A DNA stretch of 64,000 nt from Cyanobacteria bacterium FACHB-DQ100 (GTDB lineage Bacteria > Cyanobacteriota > Cyanobacteriia > Leptolyngbyales > Leptolyngbyaceae): the NCBI GenBank assembly GCA_014695195.1, contig JACJNW010000041.1:145873-209872 (forward strand). The letters are read 5' to 3'. Made by a program: the position numbers and the translations under genes. Under the pieces are notes generated by a model, which saw only the letters and a list, made by a program, of their open reading frames with translations, was not told the DNA's origin and ran no database searches. Shown here piece by piece: positions 18,451-27,051 of the stretch; the first letter of the stretch is position 1; every line of letters begins with the position of its first letter.

Positions 18451-18774
18451 TCACAGTATTCCTGTATTCAGGTTCGCGCTGCAAATCATGTCGATCGCTT
18501 GATCGGCCGTGATCAGACGCTTCAATACCACCTGTCTGATCGCGCCCGATTCGACTGCGGGAGTTGGCTTCACTTCCACCATCAGCACCGCATCTTCGAC
18601 CCGATAGAGTCGCAGCTTCTCGCCGTTTTCCCAAATGTACAATTCCAACTGCTCGATCTGGGGCTTCCGTCTCCAAGCGACCTCATTCCACAAGCCGCCC
18701 AACTCCCAGACTCGACCGACACTCCAGCCTTCAGACAGAAAGAAATACTTCACTACCTTCACCAGTTCAGCCAT
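18451..18774 (-). CDS. Conserved hypothetical protein beside Uma2 gene
   Basis: 107 aa, not recognised. It is rich in Val, Glu and Trp (WSVGRVWELGGLWNEV), has no signal peptide or membrane segment, and ends shortly before the Uma2 gene (30 bp gap, same strand). A long open frame on the opposite strand (18319-18819) overlaps it; I prefer this one because it does not collide with the Uma2 gene and has a sensible start. Confidence 0.5.
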   Translation of the reverse strand: MAELVKVVKYFFLSEGWSVGRVWELGGLWNEVAWRRKPQIEQLELYIWENGEKLRLYRVEDAVLMVEVKPTPAVESGAIRQVVLKRLITADQAIDMICSANLNTGIL

Positions 18775-18885
18775 GCTGCTAACCCTAGCGCGAAAGTAGC
18801 TCGATCGCGTTCAATTTAACCAAGTTTTCCAGCCTCGTTCGGGTGCTGATTTAAATCCTTGCTCAACACCCGAAGTTCGATCGAT

Positions 18886-19425
18886 TCATTTCCAAGCCCG
18901 TTGCTGATAGTTTTGCTTACAAACATTCAAAATTCGCTGATCGTTTTCGCTGACCTTGGAAATGCGATGGTAGCCTTCCAGACCGACCGGCGCGATCGTG
19001 GGATTTCCACGGGATGCAACAGAATCATTGCGCTCGGTTGCAATGACGTAGGGATTTTCGTCACGATCGTAGCTGTTGATCACGGTGAGCGAAACTTTAT
19101 CGGGTTCAACGCTACCATAGGTGCAATCGAACGACGATCGCGGCATATACAGCGCACCGACTAACTTACCTTGTCGTGCTTCAAATACAAAATAGCCCTG
19201 CCCGATCTGATCGGGTTCTGCGGATTGCCCGTAAAGGTAGACTCCATCCGGCAATGTGGTTTTCTGTGTGGTTGCTTGAGCAACTGCGTTTTTCGCCAGA
19301 GTGCGGGGAGCTGCTTGAGCAGGAGCATTCGTCGCCACCAAGCTAGTGAGCGCAAGCGAAAAACCTGCGATCATCGGGGCTGCCTGTTTAACAGGGGCGA
19401 GGAGGTAAGTCTTCAATGCTTTCAT
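18886..19425 (-). CDS. Secreted hypothetical protein
   Basis: About 180 aa from ATG 19425 (MKALKTYLLAPV). A hydrophobic stretch and APAQAAP give a signal peptide with cleavage near residue 39. The mature part contains DGVYLYGQSAEPDQIGQGYF and two cysteines (FDCTYG, NVCKQNY). I recognise it only as a cyanobacterial exported protein of unknown function. Confidence 0.65.
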   Translation of the reverse strand: MKALKTYLLAPVKQAAPMIAGFSLALTSLVATNAPAQAAPRTLAKNAVAQATTQKTTLPDGVYLYGQSAEPDQIGQGYFVFEARQGKLVGALYMPRSSFDCTYGSVEPDKVSLTVINSYDRDENPYVIATERNDSVASRGNPTIAPVGLEGYHRISKVSENDQRILNVCKQNYQQRAWK

Positions 19426-20022
19426 GGAATGCCCTCTCATAAATAAAGTCTTTAGCGGGGGTTGAATAAAAAGTGTTGTAATACCCTGATTTCACCAGGG
19501 GGCTAGTGAACAGTATCCAACACCGTCTTTGTACTGCTACTCTCTCTGAGGATGTGATTTCGGAAAACGAAATGCAGAGATTTTGAAAAATGCCTCAGCC
19601 AAGTACGTAGTAGGGATGCGAGCAAGAAAGAGCCATTGAAAAAGCAGTGCAACTCTGTTGTGAAGAATCTTCAACAAGCGTTACACCTTGCCTTGCTTAA
19701 CTATCAAATCATCTGTTGAGAGCCGTCGGATTTGATAGAGTGACAGTCTAAAATTTGGCAGTTGAGGTAGGTCGATCGCAACCTGTTTGAAGGGCTGAAA
19801 TGCCTTACTTGCCCCAATTCACCGCGCTTTAGAGCAGCATCATGCTTAACTTACCATGCCTGATCCAAGCAATTTGCGTTTGCAACAATGATTAATCTCA
19901 GATTTGCTTGCCTAGAAAGCAACATCAAATGAATGTTGTCCCACCGTGAAATCTTACCCATTGGCGATGTAGGCACTTCGCTACATCAGACGGATTCACG
20001 CCTCTACATTTTCTAAATGCAA
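19426..20022. other. Long intergenic region
   Basis: About 600 bp without a convincing gene. It holds the promoter of the secreted-protein gene and a small hairpin at 19484-19500 (CCCTG / CAGGG) in that gene's 5' leader. Short open frames here look like chance. I see no tRNA or repeat. Confidence 0.5.
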
Positions 20023-20064
20023 GAAAGCCTGATCGATAGGATAACCTTGCTCGATCAGGCTTTC
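20023..20064. terminator. Terminator after GH57 branching enzyme
   Basis: GAAAGCCTGATCGA (20023-20036) pairs perfectly with TCGATCAGGCTTTC (20051-20064), a 14-bp stem 20 bp past the stop of the minus-strand gene. Strong rho-independent-type hairpin, T-poor. Confidence 0.8.
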
Positions 20065-20084
20065 GTTGACTTGTCATTATGAAT

Positions 20085-21674
20085 TTAAAGTGGACGATAA
20101 ACGCGGTAGTTGATGTCCGGGAAAATGTTGTCGATCGCTTCCACCTTCTCAATCCAACCAGAATCTACTTTGCCGTGATTCAGGTCTTCATAGAGTTTGT
20201 TGAAGCGCATCAGGTGCGATCGAGTTCTTCTAATCGCATACGGAACCATTGTTCCGGTTCGCATGATAAATGCCCAGTCGGAAGATTGCGCTAACAAGAG
20301 TTCTCGCGCCGCTTGGTTGAGTGCTCGCCACTCCAACTCGTCTGCGGGTTCCCGTTTTGCAAGGTCAATCATGCGTTCTGCGGCTTTGTGCAGATGCGGA
20401 TAAATCCACGCATTCGTTTCATTCAGCCAATACTCGTGGAAGCCCTTGTAGCCCCAGCTCGATTGCGACGGGCGACACACTTGCTGAGTCGGGTGCTTTC
20501 TCAGATAGTCCGCTAAGTGCGTCATTTCAAAGGTGTCTTGATCAAACCAGGCTTTGCGGAATAGGTAATCGATAAACCAGGGGCCTTCGTACCACCAGTG
20601 ACCAAAGAGTTCGGCATCATAAGGGGAAACGACGATCGGCGGGCGGTGCATAATGCCAAACAAATGCTCAACCTGGCGTTCCCGGTTGTAGACAAAGTTG
20701 GCGGCATGTTCAGTTGTCTTTTCCCGCGCCCAGTACGGATCATAAAGCTGCTTATCACCCAGCCCTAACCCTTTACCCGTAATTTTGTGATACTTGATGC
20801 CCACATTCTTGCGCTGACCATTGGGCATGACATACGGCTTGATGTATTCGTAGTCTGCATCCCAGCCTAAATCGCGATAGAACTCGCGGTATTCAACCGC
20901 TCCTGGATACCCAACTTCTGATGACCAAACCTGCTGAGACGATTCATGATCGCGCCCGAATGCAGCCACACCAGGTTCTGTGAAAATTGGGGCATAACTT
21001 CCATACCGGGGGCGAGGACGCGCGTAGAGAATGCCATGTCCATCGGTGAGGAAGTAGCGCAGTCCCGCATCGGCTAACATCCGTTCAACTCCTTCGTAGT
21101 AGGCGCATTCGGGGAGCCAGATTCCTTTGGCGGGACGACCAAAGGTTTTTTCGTAATGTTCGCAGGCAACTTGGATCTGTGCCCAGACTGCTTGCGGATA
21201 CATTTTCATCAGGGGCAGATAGCCATGAGTTGCCCCGCAAGTAATGATTTCGAGGTTGTTCGAGTCGAGAAACTGTTTGAAGGCAGTGATGAGGTTGCGA
21301 TCGTACTTTTCCCAAGTATTGCGAACCGCATTGAATTCTTTGGCGTTGTGTTCTGCCAGATACTTCATGTGCCCAGAGTGAGCATGACGCTCAACCTCTA
21401 GTTCTGCCAGTTCTTCGAGTTGGGCGAGATGCTCATCGTAGCGCTCTTGCAGAAGTGGGTCTGCCAGCATCGAACACAACGGCGGGGTCATGCTCATGGT
21501 GATTTTGAAGTCTACCCCGTCGCGCTTTAACCCTTCAAAGACCTGAATTAGCGGAATGTAGGTTTCGGTAATCGCCTCGTAAAGCCATTCTTCTTCTAAA
21601 ACGTAATCGCTTTCTGGGTGACGCACAAACGGTAAATGAGCGTGAAGTACGAGGGCAACATATCCGATACTCAT
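20085..21674 (-). CDS. 1,4-alpha-glucan branching enzyme, GH57 (DUF1957)
   Basis: 529 aa. N-terminal VLHAHLPFVRHPE is the GH57 branching-enzyme HAHLP motif. The nucleophile glutamate is in GIWLPECAYY and the acid/base aspartate in SPYDAELFGHWWYEG. After the catalytic barrel comes the DUF1957 helical C-terminus. It introduces alpha-1,6 branches into glycogen, complementing glgA and the debranching-type enzyme also in this window. Length is right for the family. Confidence 0.93.
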   Translation of the reverse strand: MSIGYVALVLHAHLPFVRHPESDYVLEEEWLYEAITETYIPLIQVFEGLKRDGVDFKITMSMTPPLCSMLADPLLQERYDEHLAQLEELAELEVERHAHSGHMKYLAEHNAKEFNAVRNTWEKYDRNLITAFKQFLDSNNLEIITCGATHGYLPLMKMYPQAVWAQIQVACEHYEKTFGRPAKGIWLPECAYYEGVERMLADAGLRYFLTDGHGILYARPRPRYGSYAPIFTEPGVAAFGRDHESSQQVWSSEVGYPGAVEYREFYRDLGWDADYEYIKPYVMPNGQRKNVGIKYHKITGKGLGLGDKQLYDPYWAREKTTEHAANFVYNRERQVEHLFGIMHRPPIVVSPYDAELFGHWWYEGPWFIDYLFRKAWFDQDTFEMTHLADYLRKHPTQQVCRPSQSSWGYKGFHEYWLNETNAWIYPHLHKAAERMIDLAKREPADELEWRALNQAARELLLAQSSDWAFIMRTGTMVPYAIRRTRSHLMRFNKLYEDLNHGKVDSGWIEKVEAIDNIFPDINYRVYRPL

Positions 21675-21892
21675 AGAACTTTTTATCCGTAAGTGGACTG
21701 GGATCAGTTGCCAAAATTGTAAAGCAAAATTGTAGCCAATATAGTGAAATTCAAAACGGTAATTTGCTGCCGTTAGTGCTGGAAATTCTGGATGCCAAAA
21801 ACAATCCTTCCTCCAGCTTTAGCCAAAGGAAGGATGAGATGATTTTATGCGGCGGTCTTGCGTTGCCCTTGGGCTAAGCGAAGCCTTCGTAA

Positions 21893-22342
21893 TTAGTAGC
21901 GATATCCTTCTTCGTCAGCCGGATCGCCATAGGGATCTTGACTTGCAGGCGTCACATCGCCATAACCTTGATCAGCCGGATCGCCGTAGGGATCTTGGCT
22001 TGCAGGCATCACATCACCATACCCCTGACCATATTGATTAGCCGGATCACCGTAGGGATCTTGGCTTGCAGGCATCACATCACCATACCCCTGACCATAT
22101 TGATTAGCCGGATCACCGTAGGGATCTTGGCTTGCAGGCATCACATCACCATATCCCTGACCATATTGATTAGCCGGATCGCCATAGGGATCTTGGCTTG
22201 CAGGCATCGCATCGCCATAACCTTGATCAGCCGGATCGCCATAGGGATCTTGGCTTGCAGGACGGGGGCGACGCTCTTCTTCGGATGAATTTTCATCACC
22301 TAAAAAAGCACCAGCAACTCTTCTAAAAATATCGTCAACCAT
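21893..22342 (-). CDS. Repeat protein with PASQDPYGDP units
   Basis: 149 aa. Residues 1-28 (MVDDIFRRVAGAFLGDENSS) form a short head; the rest is six copies of PASQDPYGDP joined by linkers of the type ANQYGQGYGDVM. Units are 19 or 22 residues (57 or 66 bp), the central three nearly identical in DNA. Asp/Gly/Tyr/Gln-rich and probably disordered. The copy number is likely variable between strains. Same strand as the lipoprotein gene upstream (31-bp gap). Function unknown. Confidence 0.7.
   Translation of the reverse strand: MVDDIFRRVAGAFLGDENSSEEERRPRPASQDPYGDPADQGYGDAMPASQDPYGDPANQYGQGYGDVMPASQDPYGDPANQYGQGYGDVMPASQDPYGDPANQYGQGYGDVMPASQDPYGDPADQGYGDVTPASQDPYGDPADEEGYRY
21925..22262. repeat. 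Tandem 57/66-bp coding repeats
   Basis: Imperfect direct repeats within the gene at 21893-22342. The unit GGATCTTGGCTTGCAGGCAT recurs with ATCACC or GCCATA linkers. Variation in unit length is in multiples of three, so the frame is kept. Confidence 0.85.
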
Positions 22343-22373
22343 GATCTAATCTCCAAATAAGGTTTTACTCAAT

Positions 22374-22862
22374 CTAGAAGCCCGCCGATCGCGCTTCGGG
22401 CAAACTAGTTAAATCGCGTCCGCTTGGTCGGTTGTTGTATCCCTGAAACTGTTCATATTGCCGCGCTTCTGATGCTGGAACCTGAATTCCTTCACGCGGC
22501 GGTGTCACCCACTGCACCCGTTTCTGAGCATCCCGGTAGTAAACCCGACCATTTTTCGACATGTAATACTGCGGTTGTTGACCCTTGGCGGCTTGGGACT
22601 TTTTGTGCTGGTTGTAGAGGTAATACAACGCTGCTGCACCTGCTAAGGTTACTGCTGCTTTTTGGCCCGTCGATAGTCCTTGTTTTTTAGGTCGCGCTGG
22701 CGCATTCGGTGCACCGTTTGGAGCAGACGCGATTCGAGCGTCATCGATCCGAGTTTGTTGATTGCTACCACCACCACATGCAGCGACAAATGGCACCATC
22801 ATTAGACAGGACAGAAACCATGAAGCAAGTTTTGTTCCTTTCTGAGACTTGAATAAAATCAT
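22374..22862 (-). CDS. Putative lipoprotein
   Basis: 162 aa. The N-terminus is a lipoprotein signal (FLSCLMMVPFVAACGGG, lipobox Cys near residue 29). It continues with a Pro/Ala-rich linker, a short hydrophobic stretch (AAVTLAGAAALYYLYNQ) and a C-terminal YYMSKNGRVYYRDAQKRVQW block. Not recognised beyond this. Co-directional with the repeat protein gene. Confidence 0.6.
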   Translation of the reverse strand: MILFKSQKGTKLASWFLSCLMMVPFVAACGGGSNQQTRIDDARIASAPNGAPNAPARPKKQGLSTGQKAAVTLAGAAALYYLYNQHKKSQAAKGQQPQYYMSKNGRVYYRDAQKRVQWVTPPREGIQVPASEARQYEQFQGYNNRPSGRDLTSLPEARSAGF

Positions 22863-22970
22863 TTCCTACCTCGCCACCTCGTTGTTCTGTATAAAAGTTT
22901 TTGTAGGTTGTACGCCTTTAACTGTGACCGGAAGTGAATTAGCTTCCCTCGCACTTGTGATAGAGATAGC

Positions 22971-23069
22971 GAAAGCCTGAGGTATGAGACTGTGGCGAGT
23001 CGCACCTGTACCAAGATCTGTAGTGCGGATCTAGAGACCTGGTATTACACGGGCTAGACGGAACCTCAG
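22971..23069. ncRNA. Candidate structured RNA
   Basis: In a 331-bp gap between two minus-strand genes. CTGAGGT (22977-22983) pairs with ACCTCAG (23063-23069). Inside, GACT (22988-22991) pairs AGTC (22998-23001), TACCA (23009-23013) pairs TGGTA (23040-23044), and AGATC (23014-23018) pairs GATCT (23028-23032). Nested stems with internal bulges resemble a 6S-like rod, but I cannot assign a family or strand. Confidence 0.3.
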
Positions 23070-23146
23070 ACGAGGGGGATGATGGCTAGGAAATCAAGGA
23101 ATTTCTTTCGTCAGTCCTGGAAGAGTGATCAAAAATCGCAAATAAA

Positions 23147-23180
23147 AATCCGAAGGTAGGATCGCTCCTGCCTTCGGATT
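23147..23180 (-). terminator. Terminator of DUF4079 gene
   Basis: AATCCGAAGG (23147-23156) and CCTTCGGATT (23171-23180) make a 10-bp stem; read on the minus strand it ends in a T run (AAAAA on the plus strand at 23144-23148). It lies 13 bp past the stop of the DUF4079 gene. Confidence 0.88.
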
Positions 23181-23193
23181 AGATTGAGTTGAA

Positions 23194-23664
23194 TTACATT
23201 CGGTTAATGATGTTCTGCACGATCAGCATTCCGGTTACAGCTTGCCATCCGAATAATCCAGTAATCACCACATTGATCAAGATATGGCTCATTCGTGCCC
23301 ATTCCTGACCTTTCTGCATAAACGGGGTGAGTGAAGCTGAGATTGCAATTAAGCAGGTCATGCCTAGTCCTGCAACTAAATGGGGATTGACAAAAAGCTT
23401 GCCGCTATTAATGTAAGTTGCGCCCATTGCTCCAACTGAACCCACCACCATCAAAGTCAACACGATCGCACCAATTTGATGATGTTTGATGTTGAATTTC
23501 TGCTTGATGAGCTGTTTTTTCAGGTCGCCTTCTGCCGATCGAGTCCGTCGCCATTGGAATCCTGTGTACAGCGCATAGCTTGTCAGCGCTAGCAACACCC
23601 ACATCAAAACAGGGTGAACAAACTGACTGTAGACTTTGAGGGTGTGAAGGATGTCAGGCGACAT
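23194..23664 (-). CDS. DUF4079 membrane protein
   Basis: 156 aa with four predicted membrane segments. HTLKVYSQFVHPVLMWVL, KHHQIGAIVLTLMVVGS and ARMSHILINVV carry histidines of the cytochrome-b561-like arrangement typical of DUF4079, a family of cyanobacteria and chloroplast-bearing organisms. Role unknown, perhaps a thylakoid or plasma-membrane haem protein. Followed by a good terminator; purH is upstream on the same strand. Confidence 0.82.
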   Translation of the reverse strand: MSPDILHTLKVYSQFVHPVLMWVLLALTSYALYTGFQWRRTRSAEGDLKKQLIKQKFNIKHHQIGAIVLTLMVVGSVGAMGATYINSGKLFVNPHLVAGLGMTCLIAISASLTPFMQKGQEWARMSHILINVVITGLFGWQAVTGMLIVQNIINRM

Positions 23665-23709
23665 AGGGGATGTGTTTCGTGAGAACTGTAATAAAACTTA
23701 GCACAATTT

Positions 23710-25245
23710 CTAATGCAGAAAGTGACGAATTCCGGTAAGCACCATCACGATTCCAAGCTCGTTGGCAGCAGCGATCGAGTCGGCGTCTCTCATACTGCCT
23801 CCGGGCTGAACGATCGCGCTAATTCCCGCCGCCGCCGCCGTTCGCACCGAATCATCAAACGGGAAAAAGCCATCGCTAGCTAGCACTGCACCGTTTACTT
23901 TGTCTCCTGCTTGTTCGAGTGCGATTTTGACAGAACCGACGCGATTCATTTGTCCGGCTCCAACTCCTAACGTGGTGCGATCGCGACTGACGACGATTGC
24001 GTTTGATTTCACGTGCTTACAAATCTTCCAGGCAAACAGCAATTCTGCAAGCTGTTCGGGAGTTGGCTTTCTTTCGGTGACAAACTGCCAATTGTTTGGA
24101 TCGGCAACAATATCATCTGCTGCCTGTACTAAAAACCCGCCTGCAATTTGTTTAATGTTCTCTTTTGCACCATTGCTCAAATCTAGGAGAACTAACACTC
24201 GTAAATTCTGCTTTGCCTGCAAGATGGTTTGAGCTTCTGGATCAATTCCAGGCGCAACTACGCATTCTAGGAAGGTTTTGGTTAAGGCGGTCGCGGTTGC
24301 AGGGTCGATCGCTCGATTCAATGCCACAATGCCACCAAATGCAGAAGTCGAATCTGCGTTAAACGCCTTCTCATACGCTTCGGAAATTGATCCGCCCATG
24401 GCTGATCCACAAGGGTTGTTGTGCTTGATGATCGTTGCAGCGGGATCATCGTGAATAAATTCAGCAATAATCGATCGTGCTGCTTCCAAATCAACCAGAT
24501 TGTTGTAGCTCAGTTCTTTTCCCTGAAGCTTTGTTGCGGCTGCCCAGCCGGTTGCAACGGCTCCGGTTTGATACCATGCTGCGGGTTGATGTGGATTTTC
24601 TCCGTAGCGTAAGGCTTGAATTTGCGTTCCTGTTAGAGTGAACGAGGTTGATGCTGATTGTGTTTGCTTTTCTAGATAAGCTGCGATCGCTTGATCGTAA
24701 CTTGCAGTATGTTTGAAGGCTTGGAGTGAGCAGTGTTGGCGGAATGCGATCGAGGCTTCTCCATTCTTCCGAAGCTCCTCAAGGTAAGCATTGTACTGAT
24801 TGGGATTGCACAACACGGTGAGGTTTGCAAAGTTCTTAGCCGAAGCGCGAATCATGGCAGGGCCGCCGATATCGATTTGTTCGATCGCGTCTTCGAGCGA
24901 GACATCCGGTTTCGCGATCGTCTGCTCAAACGGGTAAAGATTGACCACGACCAGATCGATCGGGCGAATGTTCTGCGCTTCCAAATCTGCTACATGCTCC
25001 GGTAAATCTCGACGCGCCAGAATTCCGCCATGAATCCGAGGATGCAGCGTTTTGACTCGTCCGCCTAAAATTTCAGGAGATCCGGTGTAGTCTGAAACCT
25101 TTGTCACAGGCAATCCGGCTGTTTTCAATGCCTGAGCCGTTCCGCCACTGCTAATCAAATCAAAGCCAAATTCTTCGACTAACTGTTTTGCAAGCTCGAT
25201 TAATCCCGTTTTGTCGGAGACGCTCAATAATGCTAAACGTGCCAT
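23710..25245 (-). CDS. purH: Bifunctional AICAR transformylase / IMP cyclohydrolase
   Basis: 511 aa from ATG 25245 (MARLALLSVSDKTG); the frame stays open upstream to 25407 but that part overlaps the divergent esterase gene. The N-terminal domain (SSGGTA, GGRVKTLHPRIHGGIL) is IMP cyclohydrolase, the C-terminal one AICAR formyltransferase (IIKHNNPCG, SDGFFPFDDS). It carries out the last two steps of IMP synthesis. Confidence 0.95.
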   Translation of the reverse strand: MARLALLSVSDKTGLIELAKQLVEEFGFDLISSGGTAQALKTAGLPVTKVSDYTGSPEILGGRVKTLHPRIHGGILARRDLPEHVADLEAQNIRPIDLVVVNLYPFEQTIAKPDVSLEDAIEQIDIGGPAMIRASAKNFANLTVLCNPNQYNAYLEELRKNGEASIAFRQHCSLQAFKHTASYDQAIAAYLEKQTQSASTSFTLTGTQIQALRYGENPHQPAAWYQTGAVATGWAAATKLQGKELSYNNLVDLEAARSIIAEFIHDDPAATIIKHNNPCGSAMGGSISEAYEKAFNADSTSAFGGIVALNRAIDPATATALTKTFLECVVAPGIDPEAQTILQAKQNLRVLVLLDLSNGAKENIKQIAGGFLVQAADDIVADPNNWQFVTERKPTPEQLAELLFAWKICKHVKSNAIVVSRDRTTLGVGAGQMNRVGSVKIALEQAGDKVNGAVLASDGFFPFDDSVRTAAAAGISAIVQPGGSMRDADSIAAANELGIVMVLTGIRHFLH

Positions 25246-25317
25246 CGATTTAGTTCCCAAGTAAAAAGAGATCTTTAAGCATAGCGTTACAATCAGCAGG
25301 ATGAGTGATGAAATTCT

Positions 25318-25947
25318 ATGGCACTGAACGCGATCGCAATTCCCGCAAAATCTGGCACTCCCAAAGGCTCGATCGTCATCCTGCACGGCTGGGGATCGAA
25401 TGCTCAAGATGTTGCATTTCTCTGCTCACTTTTGGAGTTACCGGATATTCAATTTTTCATTCCTGATGCGCCGTTCCCGCATCCCTACAGCACTCAGGGA
25501 AAAATGTGGTATGACCTCTCGTATGCCAACTTTCAAGCTGATTTCACGCAACAATCAGACTTACAAACGAGCCGAAAAGCTTTGATCGACTGGCTGAACT
25601 CGCTCGAAGCGCAGTCTGGAATTCCTTTATCTCGCACGATTCTTGGCGGTTTTTCTCAAGGTGGTGCAATGACTTTAGAGGTGGGATTGTCGTTACCGTT
25701 AGCCGGATTAATGGTTCTGAGCGGCTATCAACACGGGGCATTGAATCCTAGCAAAGAAATTCCACCGATTCTGATGGTGCATGGACGGCAGGATCAGGTT
25801 GTGCCGATCGCTGCCGCCCATCGAGCCAAGGCGAATTTAGAGCGATTGAAGGCATCGATCGAATATCGTGAGTTCGATATGGGACACGAAATTTCGCCGT
25901 TAGTATTAAACGAAGTTTATGCGTTTGTGCAGAAAGCTTTGCTGTAA
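25318..25947 (+). CDS. Carboxylesterase/phospholipase-type alpha/beta hydrolase
   Basis: 209 aa. The catalytic triad is S113 in GGFSQGGA, D159 in HGRQDQVVP and H190 in MGHE, with the oxyanion loop ILHGWGSN. This is the YpfH/acyl-protein-thioesterase-like family of small serine esterases. Cytoplasmic, no signal peptide. Divergent from purH, 72 bp away. Substrate unknown. Confidence 0.85.
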   Translation: MALNAIAIPAKSGTPKGSIVILHGWGSNAQDVAFLCSLLELPDIQFFIPDAPFPHPYSTQGKMWYDLSYANFQADFTQQSDLQTSRKALIDWLNSLEAQSGIPLSRTILGGFSQGGAMTLEVGLSLPLAGLMVLSGYQHGALNPSKEIPPILMVHGRQDQVVPIAAAHRAKANLERLKASIEYREFDMGHEISPLVLNEVYAFVQKALL

Positions 25948-26044
25948 ATGGTAAAGGTTTGCCGTAGATGGTACACATCCCCAGAAATAGCGTGATCAGG
26001 GATAGGCTGAGAGATAGAGTGGCTGAAACGAATTCGTTAAAGAT

Positions 26045-26325
26045 ATGAAAAAGGTTTCATCTACTGACTTACCTCCTGAAGCTCAGGCAACACTCCAGCA
26101 AATTCAATCTGGAGGTAATTTTCCTTACCCTCAAGATGGTTCTGTCTTCAAGAACTTGGAAAAAAACTTCCGATTAAACCCCAAAATTACTATTTGGAAT
26201 ATACCGCTGAAACTCCTGGAAGTGCTAATCGTGGACAGCGACGACTTATAGTTGGTCAAGGCGGCGAGATCTATTACACAGATGACCATTACAATGGCTT
26301 TCAGGAGGTTATCATTGCCTCTTAG
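26045..26325 (+). pseudogene. Barnase-like ribonuclease, frameshifted at an A7 run
   Basis: Frame 1 from ATG 26045 encodes LPPEAQATLQQIQSGG and FPYPQDGSVFKNLE, the N-terminal half of a barnase/RNase Sa-type guanyl ribonuclease. At 26159-26165 the run GGAAAAAAAC shifts it out of frame. A -1 change restores LPIKPQNYY, EYTAETPGSANRG, RRLIVG and EIYYTDDHYNGF up to the stop at 26325, with the family's catalytic Glu, Arg and His region. No signal peptide is seen. The barstar gene follows 16 bp later, so this is the toxin of a toxin-inhibitor pair, broken in this read. Confidence 0.8.
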
Positions 26326-26341
26326 TTAACGGAGGAAACCT

Positions 26342-26716
26342 GTGCAGTTACAGCAACGTTCCGCACTTGATCTGCAAGCGGAAGCCGTAAAGAGCGCTTC
26401 TCAACCGGAAGTAAAGGTTTTTTATTTAGATGGCAGAAAGATTGCCAGTAAGGAGGAATTTCTGCGAGAAGTGGCTGAAGCTATGGATTTTCCAACTTAC
26501 TTTGGTTACAACTGGGATGCGTTTGACGAGTGTATTCGCGACCTAAATTGGTTGCCTGCTCAAAAATACATCGTCATTTATGATCGTCCCGACATTTTCG
26601 CAAGAGCGCAGCCCGAACAGTGGCAAATCGCTCAGGAGATTCTTCAATCTGCGGCGCACCACTGGCAGGAATCCGGTCGGTTAATGGAAGTTTGGGTTCT
26701 ATCACTTCTAAACTAA
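26342..26716 (+). CDS. Barstar family ribonuclease inhibitor
   Basis: 124 aa from GTG 26342, with an excellent GGAGG site 7 nt upstream. VFYLDGRKIASKEEFLREVAEAM and FPTYFGYNWDAFDECIRDLNWL match barstar, including the helix whose Asp residues plug the barnase active site. It lies just behind a barnase-like gene and should neutralise it in the cytoplasm. It remains intact although the nuclease frame is broken. Confidence 0.92.
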   Translation: MQLQQRSALDLQAEAVKSASQPEVKVFYLDGRKIASKEEFLREVAEAMDFPTYFGYNWDAFDECIRDLNWLPAQKYIVIYDRPDIFARAQPEQWQIAQEILQSAAHHWQESGRLMEVWVLSLLN

Positions 26717-26835
26717 GTCTTTTCCTTTTTCAAATCTTGAATTAGCTCGATCGTAAACGAACATTTTATTCTGTTAATCGCCTCCGTCTTCTGAAGTAGA
26801 ATTTGAACTTACGGGGAAACTAGCGGGAGGTTAGT

Positions 26836-27051
26836 ATGATGACTGCATTTCGTTCGGGACAACTAGATGTGTCCGCATTGACCGAAACAGATATCGCAGA
26901 ACTGGCGACGCGCTTAGAGCAAGATGATTACACCGATGCGTTTGAAGGGCTGAAGGACTGGCATTTACTTAGAGCGATCGCGTTTCAACGTCCAGAATTA
27001 GTCGAACCGTATCTTTATCTACTGGATTTAGAAGCGTTTGATGAGTCGTGA
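26836..27051 (+). CDS. DUF2555 family protein
   Basis: 71 aa. ELATRLEQDDYTDAFEGLKDW and LLRAIAFQRPELVEPY are typical of DUF2555, a small cyanobacterial family of unknown function usually next to the coaBC gene, as here. The stop TGA overlaps the coaBC start (TGATG), so the two are translationally coupled. Confidence 0.8.
   Translation: MMTAFRSGQLDVSALTETDIAELATRLEQDDYTDAFEGLKDWHLLRAIAFQRPELVEPYLYLLDLEAFDES

Noticed and set aside
22971..23069. 6S RNA (ssaA) call
   Set aside because: The shape is suggestive but I cannot match a conserved cyanobacterial 6S sequence, so it is only listed as a candidate structured RNA.
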